Assembly: GCF_037977385.1 (NCBI RefSeq)
Contig: NZ_CP150277.1
Location: 1,086,001 to 1,150,000, forward strand
Source of the DNA: Terribacillus sp. FSL K6-0262
GTDB taxonomy: Bacteria; Bacillota; Bacilli; Bacillales; Amphibacillaceae
Length of the DNA: 64,000 nucleotides
Reading direction: 5' to 3'
The notes beneath the pieces are model-generated. The model was not told where the DNA came from. It searched no databases and saw only the letters and a list, made by a program, of their open reading frames with translations. The translations under genes and the position numbers were made by a program. The stretch's first letter is position 1, and each line of letters opens with the position of its first letter. This document shows, piece by piece, positions 1-9,537 of this stretch.

Positions 1-213
1 ATGAAATACCCCCCTCCTATCCAGCTCTTTTAGCTGGTATGCCAAGCATCATGTTTCACCACATACTCATAAAGGGAAAATTACGATACTATAGTGTAGA
101 CTATGAAATTTCAATACCCTTCCACAAAGGCAACCAATCCTCATAGTTTTGTCTTATAATAGAAGAAGTAAATTTATGTAAAAGTTAGTAATTCTGAAAG
201 GAGATACATAATC

Positions 214-2145
214 TTGAACACCGAATACTTAGATTTACTAGCTCAGAAATATGACACGGAAGAGAAAGTTGTCACAGAAATCATCAACCTGAAAGCCATC
301 CTTAACCTTCCGAAAGGGACCGAGCATTTCGTCAGTGATTTGCACGGTGAATATCAAGCGTTCCAGCATGTACTGCGCAATGGTTCCGGTAGGGTGAAGG
401 AAAAAATAAGGGATATTTTCAGCGGGGTCATCTTCGAGAAAGAAATCGATGAGCTGGCAGCGTTGGTTTACTATCCGGAAGAGAAGCTGCAGATCATCAA
501 AAATGAATTCCATAACGAAGAAGAGCTGCATGAATGGTATAAAAAGACGATTGAACGGATGATCAAGCTCATCTCCTACGCTTCTTCCAAATACACACGT
601 TCCAAACTGCGGAAGGCATTGCCCAGTCAGTTTGCCTATATAATCGAAGAGCTCCTATATAAAACGGAAGCATCTGCGAATAAAGAGCAATATTATTACG
701 AGATCCTTGAACAGATCATCTCGCTTGGACAGGCCGACAAGCTGATCATCGGCTTGGCTTATAGCACACATCGATTGGTCGTGGACCACCTGCATGTCGT
801 GGGCGATATTTATGATCGGGGACCTGAACCGGATAAAATCATGGAAGAACTGATCAATTACCATTCCGTCGACATTCAATGGGGCAATCATGATGTGCTC
901 TGGATCGGCGCCTTTGCCGGATCCAAGGTCTGCCTGGCGAACATCCTGCGTATTTGCGCGCGCTATGATAACTTGGATATCATTGAAGATGTATATGGCA
1001 TCAACCTTCGTCCGCTGCTGAATCTGGCAGAGAAGTACTATGATGATAACCCGGCTTTCCGTCCGAAGACACATGCCGATAAAAATACATCCGAAGACGA
1101 ACTGGTGCAGATCACCAAAATGCACCAAGCAATCGCAATGATCCAATTCAAATTGGAAAGCCCGATCATCAAAAGACGCCCGGGCTTCCATATGGAGGAA
1201 AGGCTGCTGCTTGAAAAAATCGATTTTGAATCAAATGAGATAACCTTGAATGACCGCACGTACCCATTGGAAAATACATGCTTCGCCACCGTCAATCCAA
1301 AGCAGCCGGATATGCTCTTGGAAGAAGAGCAGCAAGTGATCGACAAGCTGTTGTTCTCGGTCCAGCATTCGGAAAAACTGGCCCGGCATATGAATTTCCT
1401 CATGCGCAAGGGCAGCTTGTATTTGCGTTATAATGGCAATCTCTTGATTCATGGCTGTATTCCGATCGATGAAGAAGGCAATATGGAGAAAATGGAGATC
1501 GAAGGCAAGTCTTATGCCGGCCGGGAGCTGCTCGATCGGTTTGAACAATTCCTGAGAGAGGCTTTCGCCCATCCAGAACGAACGGATGATCTCGCAACCG
1601 ATATGGTCTGGTACTTATGGACAGGCGAATACTCCTCCCTATTCGGGAAACGAGCCATGACAACCTTCGAACGCTATTTCATCAAGGACAAGTCAACGCA
1701 CAAAGAAATAAAGAACCATTATTATCACCTGCGGGAAAAGGAAGGAATCTGCGAGAAAATCCTGGCAGAATTCGGTTTGGATCCAGAACATGGCCATATC
1801 ATCAACGGGCACACACCTGTCAAAGAAATCGAAGGCGAAAACCCGATCAAGGCAAACGGCAAAATCATCGTCATCGATGGCGGCTTCTCCAAAGCCTATC
1901 AATCAAAAACAGGCATCGCCGGATACACCTTATTATATAATTCCTACGGCATGAAGCTCGTCGCCCATAAGCATTTCAATTCCAAGGATGAAGTGCTGCA
2001 TGATGGAACGGATGTATTATCCGTCAAAAGATTGGTCGATAAGGAACTGGAGCGGAAAAAGGTCCTGGAGACGAATGTTGGCGAGGAATTATGCAAACAG
2101 ATCAATGCACTCAAGGATTTGATGGAGTATCGATATATAAAATAA
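214..2145 (+). CDS. fbp: Fructose-1,6-bisphosphatase class III
   Basis: This 643-residue protein is a class III FBPase, the large Firmicutes form that removes the 1-phosphate of fructose-1,6-bisphosphate in gluconeogenesis in the cytosol. The metallophosphoesterase signatures are in order: SDLHGEY near residue 41, [12 protein letters not shown] near 197, WGNHD near 223 and INGHTPV near 530. Length is typical for the family. The start is TTG with GAAAGGAG about 10 bases upstream. It stands alone and is closed by a strong hairpin terminator. Function is established for the family; the call rests on full-length motif agreement. Confidence 0.96.
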   Translation: MNTEYLDLLAQKYDTEEKVVTEIINLKAILNLPKGTEHFVSDLHGEYQAFQHVLRNGSGRVKEKIRDIFSGVIFEKEIDELAALVYYPEEKLQIIKNEFHNEEELHEWYKKTIERMIKLISYASSKYTRSKLRKALPSQFAYIIEELLYKTEASANKEQYYYEILEQIISLGQADKLIIGLAYSTHRLVVDHLHVVGDIYDRGPEPDKIMEELINYHSVDIQWGNHDVLWIGAFAGSKVCLANILRICARYDNLDIIEDVYGINLRPLLNLAEKYYDDNPAFRPKTHADKNTSEDELVQITKMHQAIAMIQFKLESPIIKRRPGFHMEERLLLEKIDFESNEITLNDRTYPLENTCFATVNPKQPDMLLEEEQQVIDKLLFSVQHSEKLARHMNFLMRKGSLYLRYNGNLLIHGCIPIDEEGNMEKMEIEGKSYAGRELLDRFEQFLREAFAHPERTDDLATDMVWYLWTGEYSSLFGKRAMTTFERYFIKDKSTHKEIKNHYYHLREKEGICEKILAEFGLDPEHGHIINGHTPVKEIEGENPIKANGKIIVIDGGFSKAYQSKTGIAGYTLLYNSYGMKLVAHKHFNSKDEVLHDGTDVLSVKRLVDKELERKKVLETNVGEELCKQINALKDLMEYRYIK

Positions 2146-2148
2146 AAA

Positions 2149-2180
2149 AAGAGTCCGGAGACAATTTCTTCGGACTCTTC
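2149..2180 (+). terminator. Terminator after fbp
   Basis: A stem of AAGAGTCCG paired with CGGACTCTT lies four bases after the fbp stop. The run of A before the stem and the short T tail after it are consistent with a rho-independent terminator. Confidence 0.8.
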
Positions 2181-2414
2181 AACTTTGTTCCCTGACTCGC
2201 TTAGCTCCGCAGCCCCAAAGAATGCTGCCAAATGGATAGGAAAGAAAGACAAAAACTTCCACCTCCCATTAGCACACCCACTCCTTACAACCGATAAATA
2301 TATCTGATAAACGGAAGATAGATAAGCTGATATTCTTCCTTTTATATAGGCATCCACCCAGTCTTTTGGGCAATGCCCCACATACCTTACATGGAAAGCA
2401 ATGGAGGTATGTAT

Positions 2415-2909
2415 ATGACCAATTTTTATTCCTTTCACGGAACCGTCACGATGATCAGTGATCTTCCGGGTAATGGCAGGGGGGAAGGGTGCTATAAATT
2501 CTTTACTGTGGAAAACGAAGCTGGGTCCATCGTGAATTTTGTCGTATCCCCAACTACTTATTTCGCGGACCACGCGCTGGTATCCGTAGGCGATCGCGTG
2601 ACTGGCTATTATGATGGGGATGCACCCGCCATCATGATTTATCCGCCCCAATATCCAGCACTGGTAATGGTAAAGGAAGGCCCGGATCAAAACGTGAAAG
2701 TAAGTTATTTCAATGAACAGCTCGCAAGCAGCGACGGCCAGCTGCAGCTGACTATCTCCCCCTATACCCAATTGCTGCTGCCGAACGGGCAGGCCTTTAC
2801 AAGCAGCCTTGCCAATCGCGATTTGATTGTTTCCTATGGACCTGCCACCAAGAGTATGCCGGCACAGACGACGCCATATAGAGTAATTGTTTTGTGTAAA
2901 AGCCTATAA
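2415..2909 (+). CDS. Conserved hypothetical protein, 164 aa
   Basis: I do not recognise a named family with certainty. The protein begins MTNFYSFHGTV and carries blocks such as GCYKFFTVENEAG, FVVSPTTYF and GDRVTGYYDGDAPAIMIYPP, which look like the beta-rich proteins of this type I recall from other Bacillaceae and Clostridia. No signal peptide or membrane segment is visible, so it is probably cytosolic. An upstream ATG at 2373 is in frame, but GGAGG at 2403-2407 has ideal spacing (7) to the ATG at 2415, which I take as the start. The gene stands alone between fbp and a convergent membrane-anchored protein. Confidence 0.75.
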   Translation: MTNFYSFHGTVTMISDLPGNGRGEGCYKFFTVENEAGSIVNFVVSPTTYFADHALVSVGDRVTGYYDGDAPAIMIYPPQYPALVMVKEGPDQNVKVSYFNEQLASSDGQLQLTISPYTQLLLPNGQAFTSSLANRDLIVSYGPATKSMPAQTTPYRVIVLCKSL

Positions 2910-3012
2910 AAAGGCGGATCTTTAGTCAACTTATAGATAGAAGGACTTTTCAAAGGAATAGCGAAAAAAACACAGATAGGAATCACAATTCCATATATGC
3001 AATAAAAGATAA

Positions 3013-3047
3013 AAGCCCGTTTCAAATCAAATGTTTGAAACGGGCTT
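3013..3047 (-). terminator. Terminator of the DUF4352-like gene
   Basis: A perfect 14-bp stem (AAGCCCGTTTCAAA with its complement) and 7-nt loop sits just after the stop at 3052, followed on the minus strand by a T-rich tail. It may work in both directions and also end the convergent gene at 2909. Confidence 0.85.
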
Positions 3048-3051
3048 ACTT

Positions 3052-3588
3052 TTATTCAGGTTTAATATCCCAAGTTACTTGTTCATCTGTCCAAGAGAAG
3101 GACGGTTCATAAATTAATTCATAAGAATCAGATTCTGGTACATCGAATGTAAGCGTACCACTCATTTTCTTACCAGCATTAACATCGCCAGAAAGGTCCA
3201 GACCATCTCCGCCATAATAAAAGTCCAAGCTATTTCCTTCAGCATCATAAAGATTGAATTCTGTGTTATCGATGAAGGCTTTATCATCTTTATTATTAGT
3301 CACATTGACATTCATTTGAAGAACCTTGCCCTGTTCTGCCGGGCTGTACTCATTAGCCTGCACAAACTTAGCATCAGCAATTGTGATTTCAAGGCCGTTT
3401 AGGTCTACAGTATCACCAACCACAAATGTTTTAGGTTCCTCTTTCTTTGTTTCTTCAGCTTTATTTTCCCCTACTTTTTCACCAGTATTAGATGAATCAT
3501 CTCCGCCACTAGCGGCTACCGCAATGATGATAACAATAACAATAATTGCTATAATACCTAGACAACCAAATTTAAAAAACTTACCCAC
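3052..3588 (-). CDS. Membrane-anchored DUF4352-type protein
   Basis: The 178-residue protein has a short basic N-terminus, one hydrophobic segment (about residues 8-27) without a lipobox Cys, a charged linker rich in Glu and Lys (30-53) and an extracellular beta-sandwich-like domain (about 55-178). The pattern VGDTVDLNGLEITIADAKF followed by VLQMNVNVTNNKD is typical of DUF4352 or Telomeric repeat-binding-factor-2-like immunoglobulin domains found on Gram-positive surface proteins. The role is unknown. The start is supported by an AGGAGG-like site. It is monocistronic with its own terminator. Confidence 0.8.
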   Translation of the reverse strand: MGKFFKFGCLGIIAIIVIVIIIAVAASGGDDSSNTGEKVGENKAEETKKEEPKTFVVGDTVDLNGLEITIADAKFVQANEYSPAEQGKVLQMNVNVTNNKDDKAFIDNTEFNLYDAEGNSLDFYYGGDGLDLSGDVNAGKKMSGTLTFDVPESDSYELIYEPSFSWTDEQVTWDIKPE

Positions 3589-4185
3589 TACTTTTCCTCC
3601 TAATCAACTAAATCATACCAAAAACTCATTTCCAGTTATTATAGTAAACTATTATACTAGTGCTTTCAACCAAAACATTACATTTTTTCTAGTTATTTTT
3701 TAATGGTTAATGTGTGAACCACTAAGAAAATATACCTTGTTGATGAACGAAGAACCCGCGAATGGCGATGAGTGAGTAAAGTAAAAATCGCATGTTTAAA
3801 ACCACCTATACATAGGGTATGCTTCAGCTTTTTTCAGCTCTTATTTTCTGGATGATATTTTTACAGGCCTTCAGTACAGGACTATAGGTAAAATGCGTAG
3901 TGAAAAGGCAAAAGTTAAGTATCAAGGAGGTTATGTCCAGTATACCTATTGCTCTTTTGGATTTGGCGGTGGAATTCCAGGTATTTTTACTAATAAGAAA
4001 TCTGGTGCTGGTACATATCCTTTTTTCACCCTTGTGATTTGGATAATACAGGCAATCCTCCTCTCAAATAGCTTGTTAAAAACCCCTACAAACAAGTTGA
4101 ATATCCCTTTGACCTATGAGACTTTAACAACAACACGATTGATCCAAAAAGAACGAAACACCAAAACCATGGGAGGTTTTAGAAT
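3589..4185. other. Intergenic region, possible decayed small ORF
   Basis: About 600 bp without a convincing gene. AAGGAGG at about 3922 precedes an ATG that opens only 34 codons. The neighbouring frame reads a Gly/Phe-rich stretch CSFGFGGGI and then a hydrophobic stretch, which faintly resembles YjcZ-type sporulation peptides split over two frames. An in-frame 104-codon ORF (3893-4207) has no ribosome site and runs into the amidase, so I do not call it. Confidence 0.4.
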
Positions 4186-5733
4186 TTGGAAAATCATTCT
4201 ATATTAAATCCAGCTGTCGATGATTTTGTATGGAAAGAGGTAACGGTCAAGCAACTCCTGACTGCCTATGAAACGGGCGAGTTTACTGCAGCAGAAGTAG
4301 TCCAAGCCTATTTGGACCGAATTGACAAATACGAAAAAAACTACAATGCGTTCACGTTCATGAATGATGATGCCTTGGAAGAAGCGAAGGAAATCGATCG
4401 ATTGCGCAGGGAGGGAAAACCGCTTGGGCCGCTAGCCGGGGTGCCGATTGTAATCAAGGAGGCCGTGGATGTGAAAGGGTTTCCCACAACTTTCGGCTGG
4501 GCTCCTCTTTGCAAGGATGCTGGCGGGATCGAATTGATGCCGAAAAATGATGCACCTGTTGTCTCACGACTGAAAGATGCCGGGGCGATCATCCTGGGGA
4601 AAACGAATATCCCGGCATTCAGCGCGAGAATGGATTCCGCGAATACAAGCTGGGACGGCCCAACCTATAATGCCGTAGATCGGAGATTCTCTCCAGGCGG
4701 AAGCAGCTCCGGTACTGCCACTGCGATTTCAGGCAACTTTGCCGTTCTCGGGGTAGCGGAAGAAACAGGCGGCTCCATTCAAATGCCGGCAGCCTCTCAA
4801 GCGATTGTCGGGGTCAAGACCTCCTTTGATTTGATACCTACAACCGGTGTGACACCGATTGCCGGAAGTACTCGCGATGTTTTGGGACCGCATGCCCGAA
4901 CTGTCGAAGATGCTGCACTAATGCTGGATAGCATGGCAGGCTATACCGATGACGATGCATTGCCAAAGGAAGGAAAAATCCCTGCAGGCGGCTATACCTC
5001 AGCCTTAAGCGAAAAAGCACTGCAAGGAAAAAGGCTCGGATTATTCGGTCCAGGCTGGAGCACGAAAGAACTTTCACCAGAAACGAAAGCATTATATCTA
5101 CGTGAAATAACAGCGCTGCAGGAACTAGGAGCCGGAGTATTGGAGGATCCTTTTGAAGGCTCCGGTTTCGTGGACTTCACTGAATCGATAGGTGATGATG
5201 CAGCACGGATGCTCTTTGGCCTCGACACTGTTTTTCATGACATCGAAAAGTATATCAAAAATTTGGATCCCGATGATGATACATTATCCGCTAAGCGTGT
5301 TTTTGAAAGAGCCGGAGAATTTCCTTGGGACAAAAACGGTCCGCTTGATCTCTTTGAAAACACCAAAGAATTAATCGCCGACCCTAAGCTGGATATTTCC
5401 GAATTCAATGCGGCTCGTTCCGAACTCCTCCGCATCATTACGCAGGTAATGGAAACACATAATTTGGACGGCTTCGTCTTCCCGCAGATGACCAGATCCA
5501 TTACCTCGCTGGAAGAAGGAGTCGAGGGATTGGCGAACATCACCACAACCGTCTCTGAAATCAATATCAGCGGCCTGCCGCTTGTAACAGTCCCTGGCGG
5601 CTATTATGAAAACGGCTCCCCGTTCGCATTGGTATTCATGGGAGGAATGTGGAGTGAAGCCAAGCTCTTGGGAATGGCTTATGCCTATGAGCAAGCGACG
5701 AAGCATCGAGTCGCCCCTGTTTTGGAGGGATGA
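4186..5733 (+). CDS. Amidase (amidase signature family)
   Basis: A 515-residue amidase-signature hydrolase, related to GatA and peptide amidases. The catalytic Ser-cisSer-Lys triad is visible: Lys91 in PIVIKEAVD, Ser173 in SPGGSSSG and nucleophile Ser197 in ETGGSIQMPA. The 24-residue spacing of the two serines matches known family members. It probably hydrolyses a small amide; the substrate cannot be read from sequence. No gatC or gatB is adjacent, so it is not the tRNA amidotransferase subunit. The start is TTG at 4186 with GGGAGG at 4171-4176. A terminator follows. Confidence 0.92.
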   Translation: MENHSILNPAVDDFVWKEVTVKQLLTAYETGEFTAAEVVQAYLDRIDKYEKNYNAFTFMNDDALEEAKEIDRLRREGKPLGPLAGVPIVIKEAVDVKGFPTTFGWAPLCKDAGGIELMPKNDAPVVSRLKDAGAIILGKTNIPAFSARMDSANTSWDGPTYNAVDRRFSPGGSSSGTATAISGNFAVLGVAEETGGSIQMPAASQAIVGVKTSFDLIPTTGVTPIAGSTRDVLGPHARTVEDAALMLDSMAGYTDDDALPKEGKIPAGGYTSALSEKALQGKRLGLFGPGWSTKELSPETKALYLREITALQELGAGVLEDPFEGSGFVDFTESIGDDAARMLFGLDTVFHDIEKYIKNLDPDDDTLSAKRVFERAGEFPWDKNGPLDLFENTKELIADPKLDISEFNAARSELLRIITQVMETHNLDGFVFPQMTRSITSLEEGVEGLANITTTVSEINISGLPLVTVPGGYYENGSPFALVFMGGMWSEAKLLGMAYAYEQATKHRVAPVLEG

Positions 5734-5739
5734 ACCTGT

Positions 5740-5768
5740 AAAGGCGAACATCATTGTTCGCCTTTTTT
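5740..5768 (+). terminator. Terminator after amidase
   Basis: Stem AAAGGCGAAC / GTTCGCCTTTT with a 6-nt loop and a T run, starting seven bases after the amidase stop. Confidence 0.85.
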
Positions 5769-5787
5769 ATTTGCAGGGATCACCAAT

Positions 5788-5816
5788 AAAAAAGGCATCC
5801 CTCAGCGGAACGCCTT
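5788..5816 (-). terminator. Terminator of small lipoprotein gene
   Basis: Read on the minus strand, an 8-bp stem with loop GCTGA is followed by TTTTTT, 16 bases after the lipoprotein stop. Confidence 0.75.
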
Positions 5817-5832
5817 ATGAAGCTTCTATATA

Positions 5833-5982
5833 TCATTCAGACTGCTCTGTATCTTCCTCTGTATCCCCGGAATCTTGTTCTTCGATTTGTTCATCATCCG
5901 TCGGTTCTTCATCATCATTATTACATGCTGCCAACGTCAGAACTGATACCATACCCAATGCCACCATCCATTTTTTCAGCAT
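5833..5982 (-). CDS. Small acidic lipoprotein, 49 aa
   Basis: The peptide starts MLKKWMVALGMVS and has a type II signal with lipobox LAAC, then an almost purely acidic tail of Asp, Glu and Ser. It should be lipid-anchored on the outer face of the membrane. The start at 5982 is chosen because GGAGAGG lies about 6 bases upstream; the in-frame ATG at 6030 has no such site. Such small acidic lipoproteins are common in Bacillaceae and of unknown function. The gene is monocistronic with its own terminator. Confidence 0.75.
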   Translation of the reverse strand: MLKKWMVALGMVSVLTLAACNNDDEEPTDDEQIEEQDSGDTEEDTEQSE

Positions 5983-6402
5983 GGAAACCTCTCCTTTAAA
6001 GAAATTAAGGTACATAAGGTAAGATACCAAAAGCTTGTTAAGGCTCGGTCAACAGCCCGTAAATAAGTGGTTAATGTTAAAAATATGTAAGGGCGATTCT
6101 TAACAAAAAAAGAAGGTATTTTCAAATATAAACTTCTATAAGGAAAAGCTTCCAAGTAAAGAATCCGTCATCAGCTCCTTTTACTTTGCAAACCAATACT
6201 TTTACCCGCTGGAAAAGGAATGTCCGAATAGGCTAATATACCCCGAAAACTTTCCCTGTCAAACCGGCATATCATTCTAATTATCTATTTCTGTTGTAAT
6301 TTTTGACATATAAATAATATAATGCCTATTAGAGTGTCTAAATATGTTGATAAAAAAATGCATGTTAAAAAGAATGTCTATCGAGAAGAAAGGGCTTGAA
6401 CA
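5983..6402. other. Intergenic region upstream of MCP
   Basis: About 420 AT-rich bases without a gene. A loose sigma-D-like pattern (GAAA at 6245, 15 bases, then CCGGCATAT at 6264-6272) could drive the chemoreceptor, since sigma-D controls receptors in Bacillus, but the match is partial. Confidence 0.35.
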
Positions 6403-8088
6403 GTGAGAATCAAAACAAAACTTCTAGGGATAACCTCCATTTTAATATTTTCCTTATTATTGATTGGGGGTTCATCCATATTCATCAACCACTCCATTAC
6501 CGAGAAGAATGATATCTTAAAGGATAAAATGGAATTTCAAAACAAAATAAAACATGTTCAATACAGGCTGGCCGGGCTGTCGAATGATGGAAGAGGATTC
6601 ATCATTACCGGGAATCAAGAATTTGCTGACGGAATGGAAGAGAAGGCTGATGACGTCTTCTCCACGCTGGATGAATTGGAATCACTGGTACATAATCAGG
6701 ATTATATGACGAACGTGAATGATATCCGCGATAATTTCACTGATTTCTGGAGCATGAATCAAGAAGTGGTATCCCGGTCCGCCTCTGATCCGGAAGCAGC
6801 ACAATCACTTCACTTGGGCGAGGAAAGGAAATTACGGAAGGAAGTATTGGATCCATCCGTGAATGAATTGGTCGATCAATTGAATGATGATGTAGACGGC
6901 TTGGAAAAAGAGATCGATAGGTATGGACAGATAAGTCAATGGTCCATTATCTTGGTAACCATGCTTTCTATCATTTTGGGGATCGTTTTGAGCATCCTCC
7001 TTTTAAAATCCATCCTGGTGCCGCTGAGAAGCTTGAATAGGCAGCTGGAGGATATTGCCGAGGGAGATGCGGACCTGACGCAACAAGTCATGGTAAGAAG
7101 CAAGGATGAATTTGGCCAGCTTGCCGACTCCTTCAATGCTTTCGTCAGGTCCCTGGCAGGTATCATAAAACAGATAAGCAGTTCATCCCAGCAGGTTGCA
7201 GCCGCTTCAGAGGAATTATCGGCAAGCTCCGAACAGTCAAGAGCTACATCCGATCAGATATCCCAGTCGATGCAGGGAATCGCCCTGACGAGTACCGAAC
7301 AAAGTGCAATGACAGAAAAAAGCGCACAATCGATAACAGAAATATTAAAGAGCCTCTCCAATGTGGCTGATAATACAAACAACATTGCGGAACATTCCTC
7401 TTATATGAAAGATAAGGCGGAAGCTGGTGCCTCCTCCGTGAATATGATGTCAGAACAAATGACGCTGATTGATCAATCTGTCCGGGAGGCTGGTGACGGA
7501 TTAGAGACATTGGTGAAAAGCACAACGGAAATAAGCAATATCTCTTCCCTTATCACCGATATCTCCGAGCAAACCAATCTCCTGGCATTGAATGCAGCCA
7601 TTGAAGCTGCCCGGGCCGGGGAACAAGGAAAAGGCTTTGCTGTCGTAGCGGAAGAAGTCCGCAAGCTCGCTGATGAAACCAATCAATCTGCCGGCACGAT
7701 CAAGCAATTGGTCTCTGCAATAGAAACAGACTCGAAAGAAACGGTAAACAATATCACGAACGTCCAGCACAACGTGGATACAGGCATGAATCATGCCCAG
7801 GAAACCCAGGAGCAGTTTAACGAAATAGTAGGCCTTGTGGAACAAGTGACCGCCGAAATACAGGAGATGGCAGCTGCCACCCAGCAACTGACCGCGAGTG
7901 TGGAAGGCATACAGCATACCATTTCGACACTTGAAACAGGAGCCCAGGAAACATCCTCCAGCTCCCAGGCAATTGCCTCGGCAACCCAGGAACAGTTAAG
8001 TTCCATGGAAGATATTTCGAACGCCGCTGTTTCTCTTTCGGATTTGGCCGAAGAGCTGCAGGTGATTGTTAATCGGTTTAAATATTGA
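6403..8088 (+). CDS. Methyl-accepting chemotaxis protein
   Basis: A 561-residue transmembrane chemoreceptor. Order of parts: TM1 (about 8-30), an extracytoplasmic helical sensor of about 150 residues rich in acidic heptads and resembling CHASE3/four-helix sensors, TM2 (about 181-202), HAMP (203-256), and a long cytoplasmic signalling coiled coil. The hairpin tip [20 protein letters not shown] near residues 387-406 is the invariant site that contacts CheA and CheW. The ligand is unknown. The start is GTG with AGAAAGGG upstream. No other chemotaxis genes lie in the window, so this is an orphan receptor gene. Confidence 0.95.
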   Translation: MRIKTKLLGITSILIFSLLLIGGSSIFINHSITEKNDILKDKMEFQNKIKHVQYRLAGLSNDGRGFIITGNQEFADGMEEKADDVFSTLDELESLVHNQDYMTNVNDIRDNFTDFWSMNQEVVSRSASDPEAAQSLHLGEERKLRKEVLDPSVNELVDQLNDDVDGLEKEIDRYGQISQWSIILVTMLSIILGIVLSILLLKSILVPLRSLNRQLEDIAEGDADLTQQVMVRSKDEFGQLADSFNAFVRSLAGIIKQISSSSQQVAAASEELSASSEQSRATSDQISQSMQGIALTSTEQSAMTEKSAQSITEILKSLSNVADNTNNIAEHSSYMKDKAEAGASSVNMMSEQMTLIDQSVREAGDGLETLVKSTTEISNISSLITDISEQTNLLALNAAIEAARAGEQGKGFAVVAEEVRKLADETNQSAGTIKQLVSAIETDSKETVNNITNVQHNVDTGMNHAQETQEQFNEIVGLVEQVTAEIQEMAAATQQLTASVEGIQHTISTLETGAQETSSSSQAIASATQEQLSSMEDISNAAVSLSDLAEELQVIVNRFKY

Positions 8089-8089
8089 A

Positions 8090-8126
8090 GAAAGATCCCT
8101 CAGAGAAAATCTGGGGGATCTTTTTG
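8090..8126 (+). terminator. Terminator after MCP
   Basis: Stem AAAGATCCC...GGGGATCTTT with a purine loop and TTTTT tail directly after the stop. Confidence 0.85.
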
Positions 8127-8223
8127 ATTAGAGAGGTGCTTGGATTCTCTTCCACACCATTATTTCCATTTAGCTCCTACTGCTGCCTCACCCTAACTGA
8201 ATGTATTTCATTTGTACACACCC

Positions 8224-9417
8224 TCAATTCATCACCTTTATAAACACGACTTTCAGGTAGTTAAATTCAGGGTAATTGTGCGGTACAGTAAAATCTTCTG
8301 GCAGTTGGTGTTCTTCCAAGATTTTGTAGCGTGTGTTGGATTCCATAAATGCTTTATCGATAAATGATTTGAACTTTTTCATGTTGAAGCTTGCGTTATT
8401 TGTCGACGCAATGATCAACCCGCCATCATTTGTGATTTTCAAGGCATCTTGCAGCAGCTTCGGATAATCCTTCGCCGTGCTGAATGTTATTTTCTTTGTA
8501 CGTGCAAAGCTTGGCGGATCCAATACCACAACATCAAATTTCAATTCATGACGGGCCGCATATCGAAAATAATCAAAGACATCCATTACCTTGATGTCCT
8601 GCGCCTCATCATCAATTTCGTTGACTGCAAATTGCTCGATGGTCTTTGGCAGGCTCCGTTTTGCTACATCCACACTCGTTGTCTTGACGGCACCGCCTAG
8701 AACGGCTGCTACGGAGAACGCACCTGTATAAGAGAATGTATTCAGAACCGTTTTTCCTTTTGCATAATGGTCACGCAATGCTTTTCGAACATCACGCTGA
8801 TCCAAGAAAATCCCTGTCATTGCGCCATCATTTAAATCCACCGCATATTTCATCCCATTTTCCAAGACGATCAAAGGAAATTCTCCCTTTTCACCTGACA
8901 CATAATCATCTTGTTCCACGTACTGACCATTGGTGTTAAACCGTAATTTCTCATAAAGACCACGAACTTCTGCCACTTCTCCCAAAGCTTGATAGATATC
9001 TTCCCGGAAAGAATAAATACCTTCACTATACCAGTTCACCATATAAAAGCCGTCATAGAAATCAATGATCAAGCCGCCGATACCATCACCTTCCCCATTA
9101 AACACCCGGAAAGCGGTCGTATCATCGGTTTCATATAAATTCTTCCGCTTGGCAATAGCCGCACTGATTTTCTTAACGAAAAACTTCACATCAATTTTTT
9201 CCTGTTCCTTGCGAGTCAACACCCAGCCTATTCCTTTATTTTGCAGACCATAATAGGCTGTAGCAATATACCTGCCGTTGGCGTCAATTAAGCGTAATAT
9301 GCTACCCTCTTCCAACACTCTTGCAGTGTCAACCGCTTCTTTTGTGAGTAGCGGATAGCCATTTGTTATATCTTTAACCGACTTTGAGTTTAGTTTTACT
9401 TCTAATGATTGTCTCAT
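8224..9417 (-). CDS. RlmI-like 23S rRNA cytosine-5 methyltransferase
   Basis: The 397-residue protein has an N-terminal PUA-like domain (about 1-75), a middle EEHEA-type domain and a C-terminal SAM-dependent methyltransferase. Visible motifs are LNTFSYTGAFSVAA (SAM-binding motif I), VVLDPPSF (motif IV) and the C-terminal NYPEFNYLKVVF. This matches the RlmI/YwbD family, which methylates a cytosine of 23S rRNA or is annotated as a class I SAM methyltransferase. Length is normal. AAGGATG lies upstream of the ATG. It stands alone between a chemoreceptor and a surface protein, both unrelated. Confidence 0.9.
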   Translation of the reverse strand: MRQSLEVKLNSKSVKDITNGYPLLTKEAVDTARVLEEGSILRLIDANGRYIATAYYGLQNKGIGWVLTRKEQEKIDVKFFVKKISAAIAKRKNLYETDDTTAFRVFNGEGDGIGGLIIDFYDGFYMVNWYSEGIYSFREDIYQALGEVAEVRGLYEKLRFNTNGQYVEQDDYVSGEKGEFPLIVLENGMKYAVDLNDGAMTGIFLDQRDVRKALRDHYAKGKTVLNTFSYTGAFSVAAVLGGAVKTTSVDVAKRSLPKTIEQFAVNEIDDEAQDIKVMDVFDYFRYAARHELKFDVVVLDPPSFARTKKITFSTAKDYPKLLQDALKITNDGGLIIASTNNASFNMKKFKSFIDKAFMESNTRYKILEEHQLPEDFTVPHNYPEFNYLKVVFIKVMN

Positions 9418-9487
9418 GTAGTCATCCTTACTTTTTCTTGTTTGATTTAATTATGCCATTGTTTTAAAGAATAAGCGAAGACAGAAA

Positions 9488-9520
9488 AAATAAAAGGAGC
9501 AGCAATTAGCCACTCCCCAA
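9488..9520 (-). terminator. Terminator of Ltp-repeat gene
   Basis: GGAG...CTCC stem with two mismatches and a second GC/GC clamp, followed on the minus strand by TTTTATTTTTT. Confidence 0.6.
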
Positions 9521-9537
9521 TACTATATCTATATCTG

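Noticed and set aside
1944..2771. 275-codon ORF on the minus strand
   Set aside because: It is antisense to fbp and the following gene, both with clear coding character.
2834..3025. 63-codon hydrophobic ORF on the minus strand
   Set aside because: It overlaps the 3' end of a better-supported plus-strand gene and the terminator, and lacks a ribosome site.
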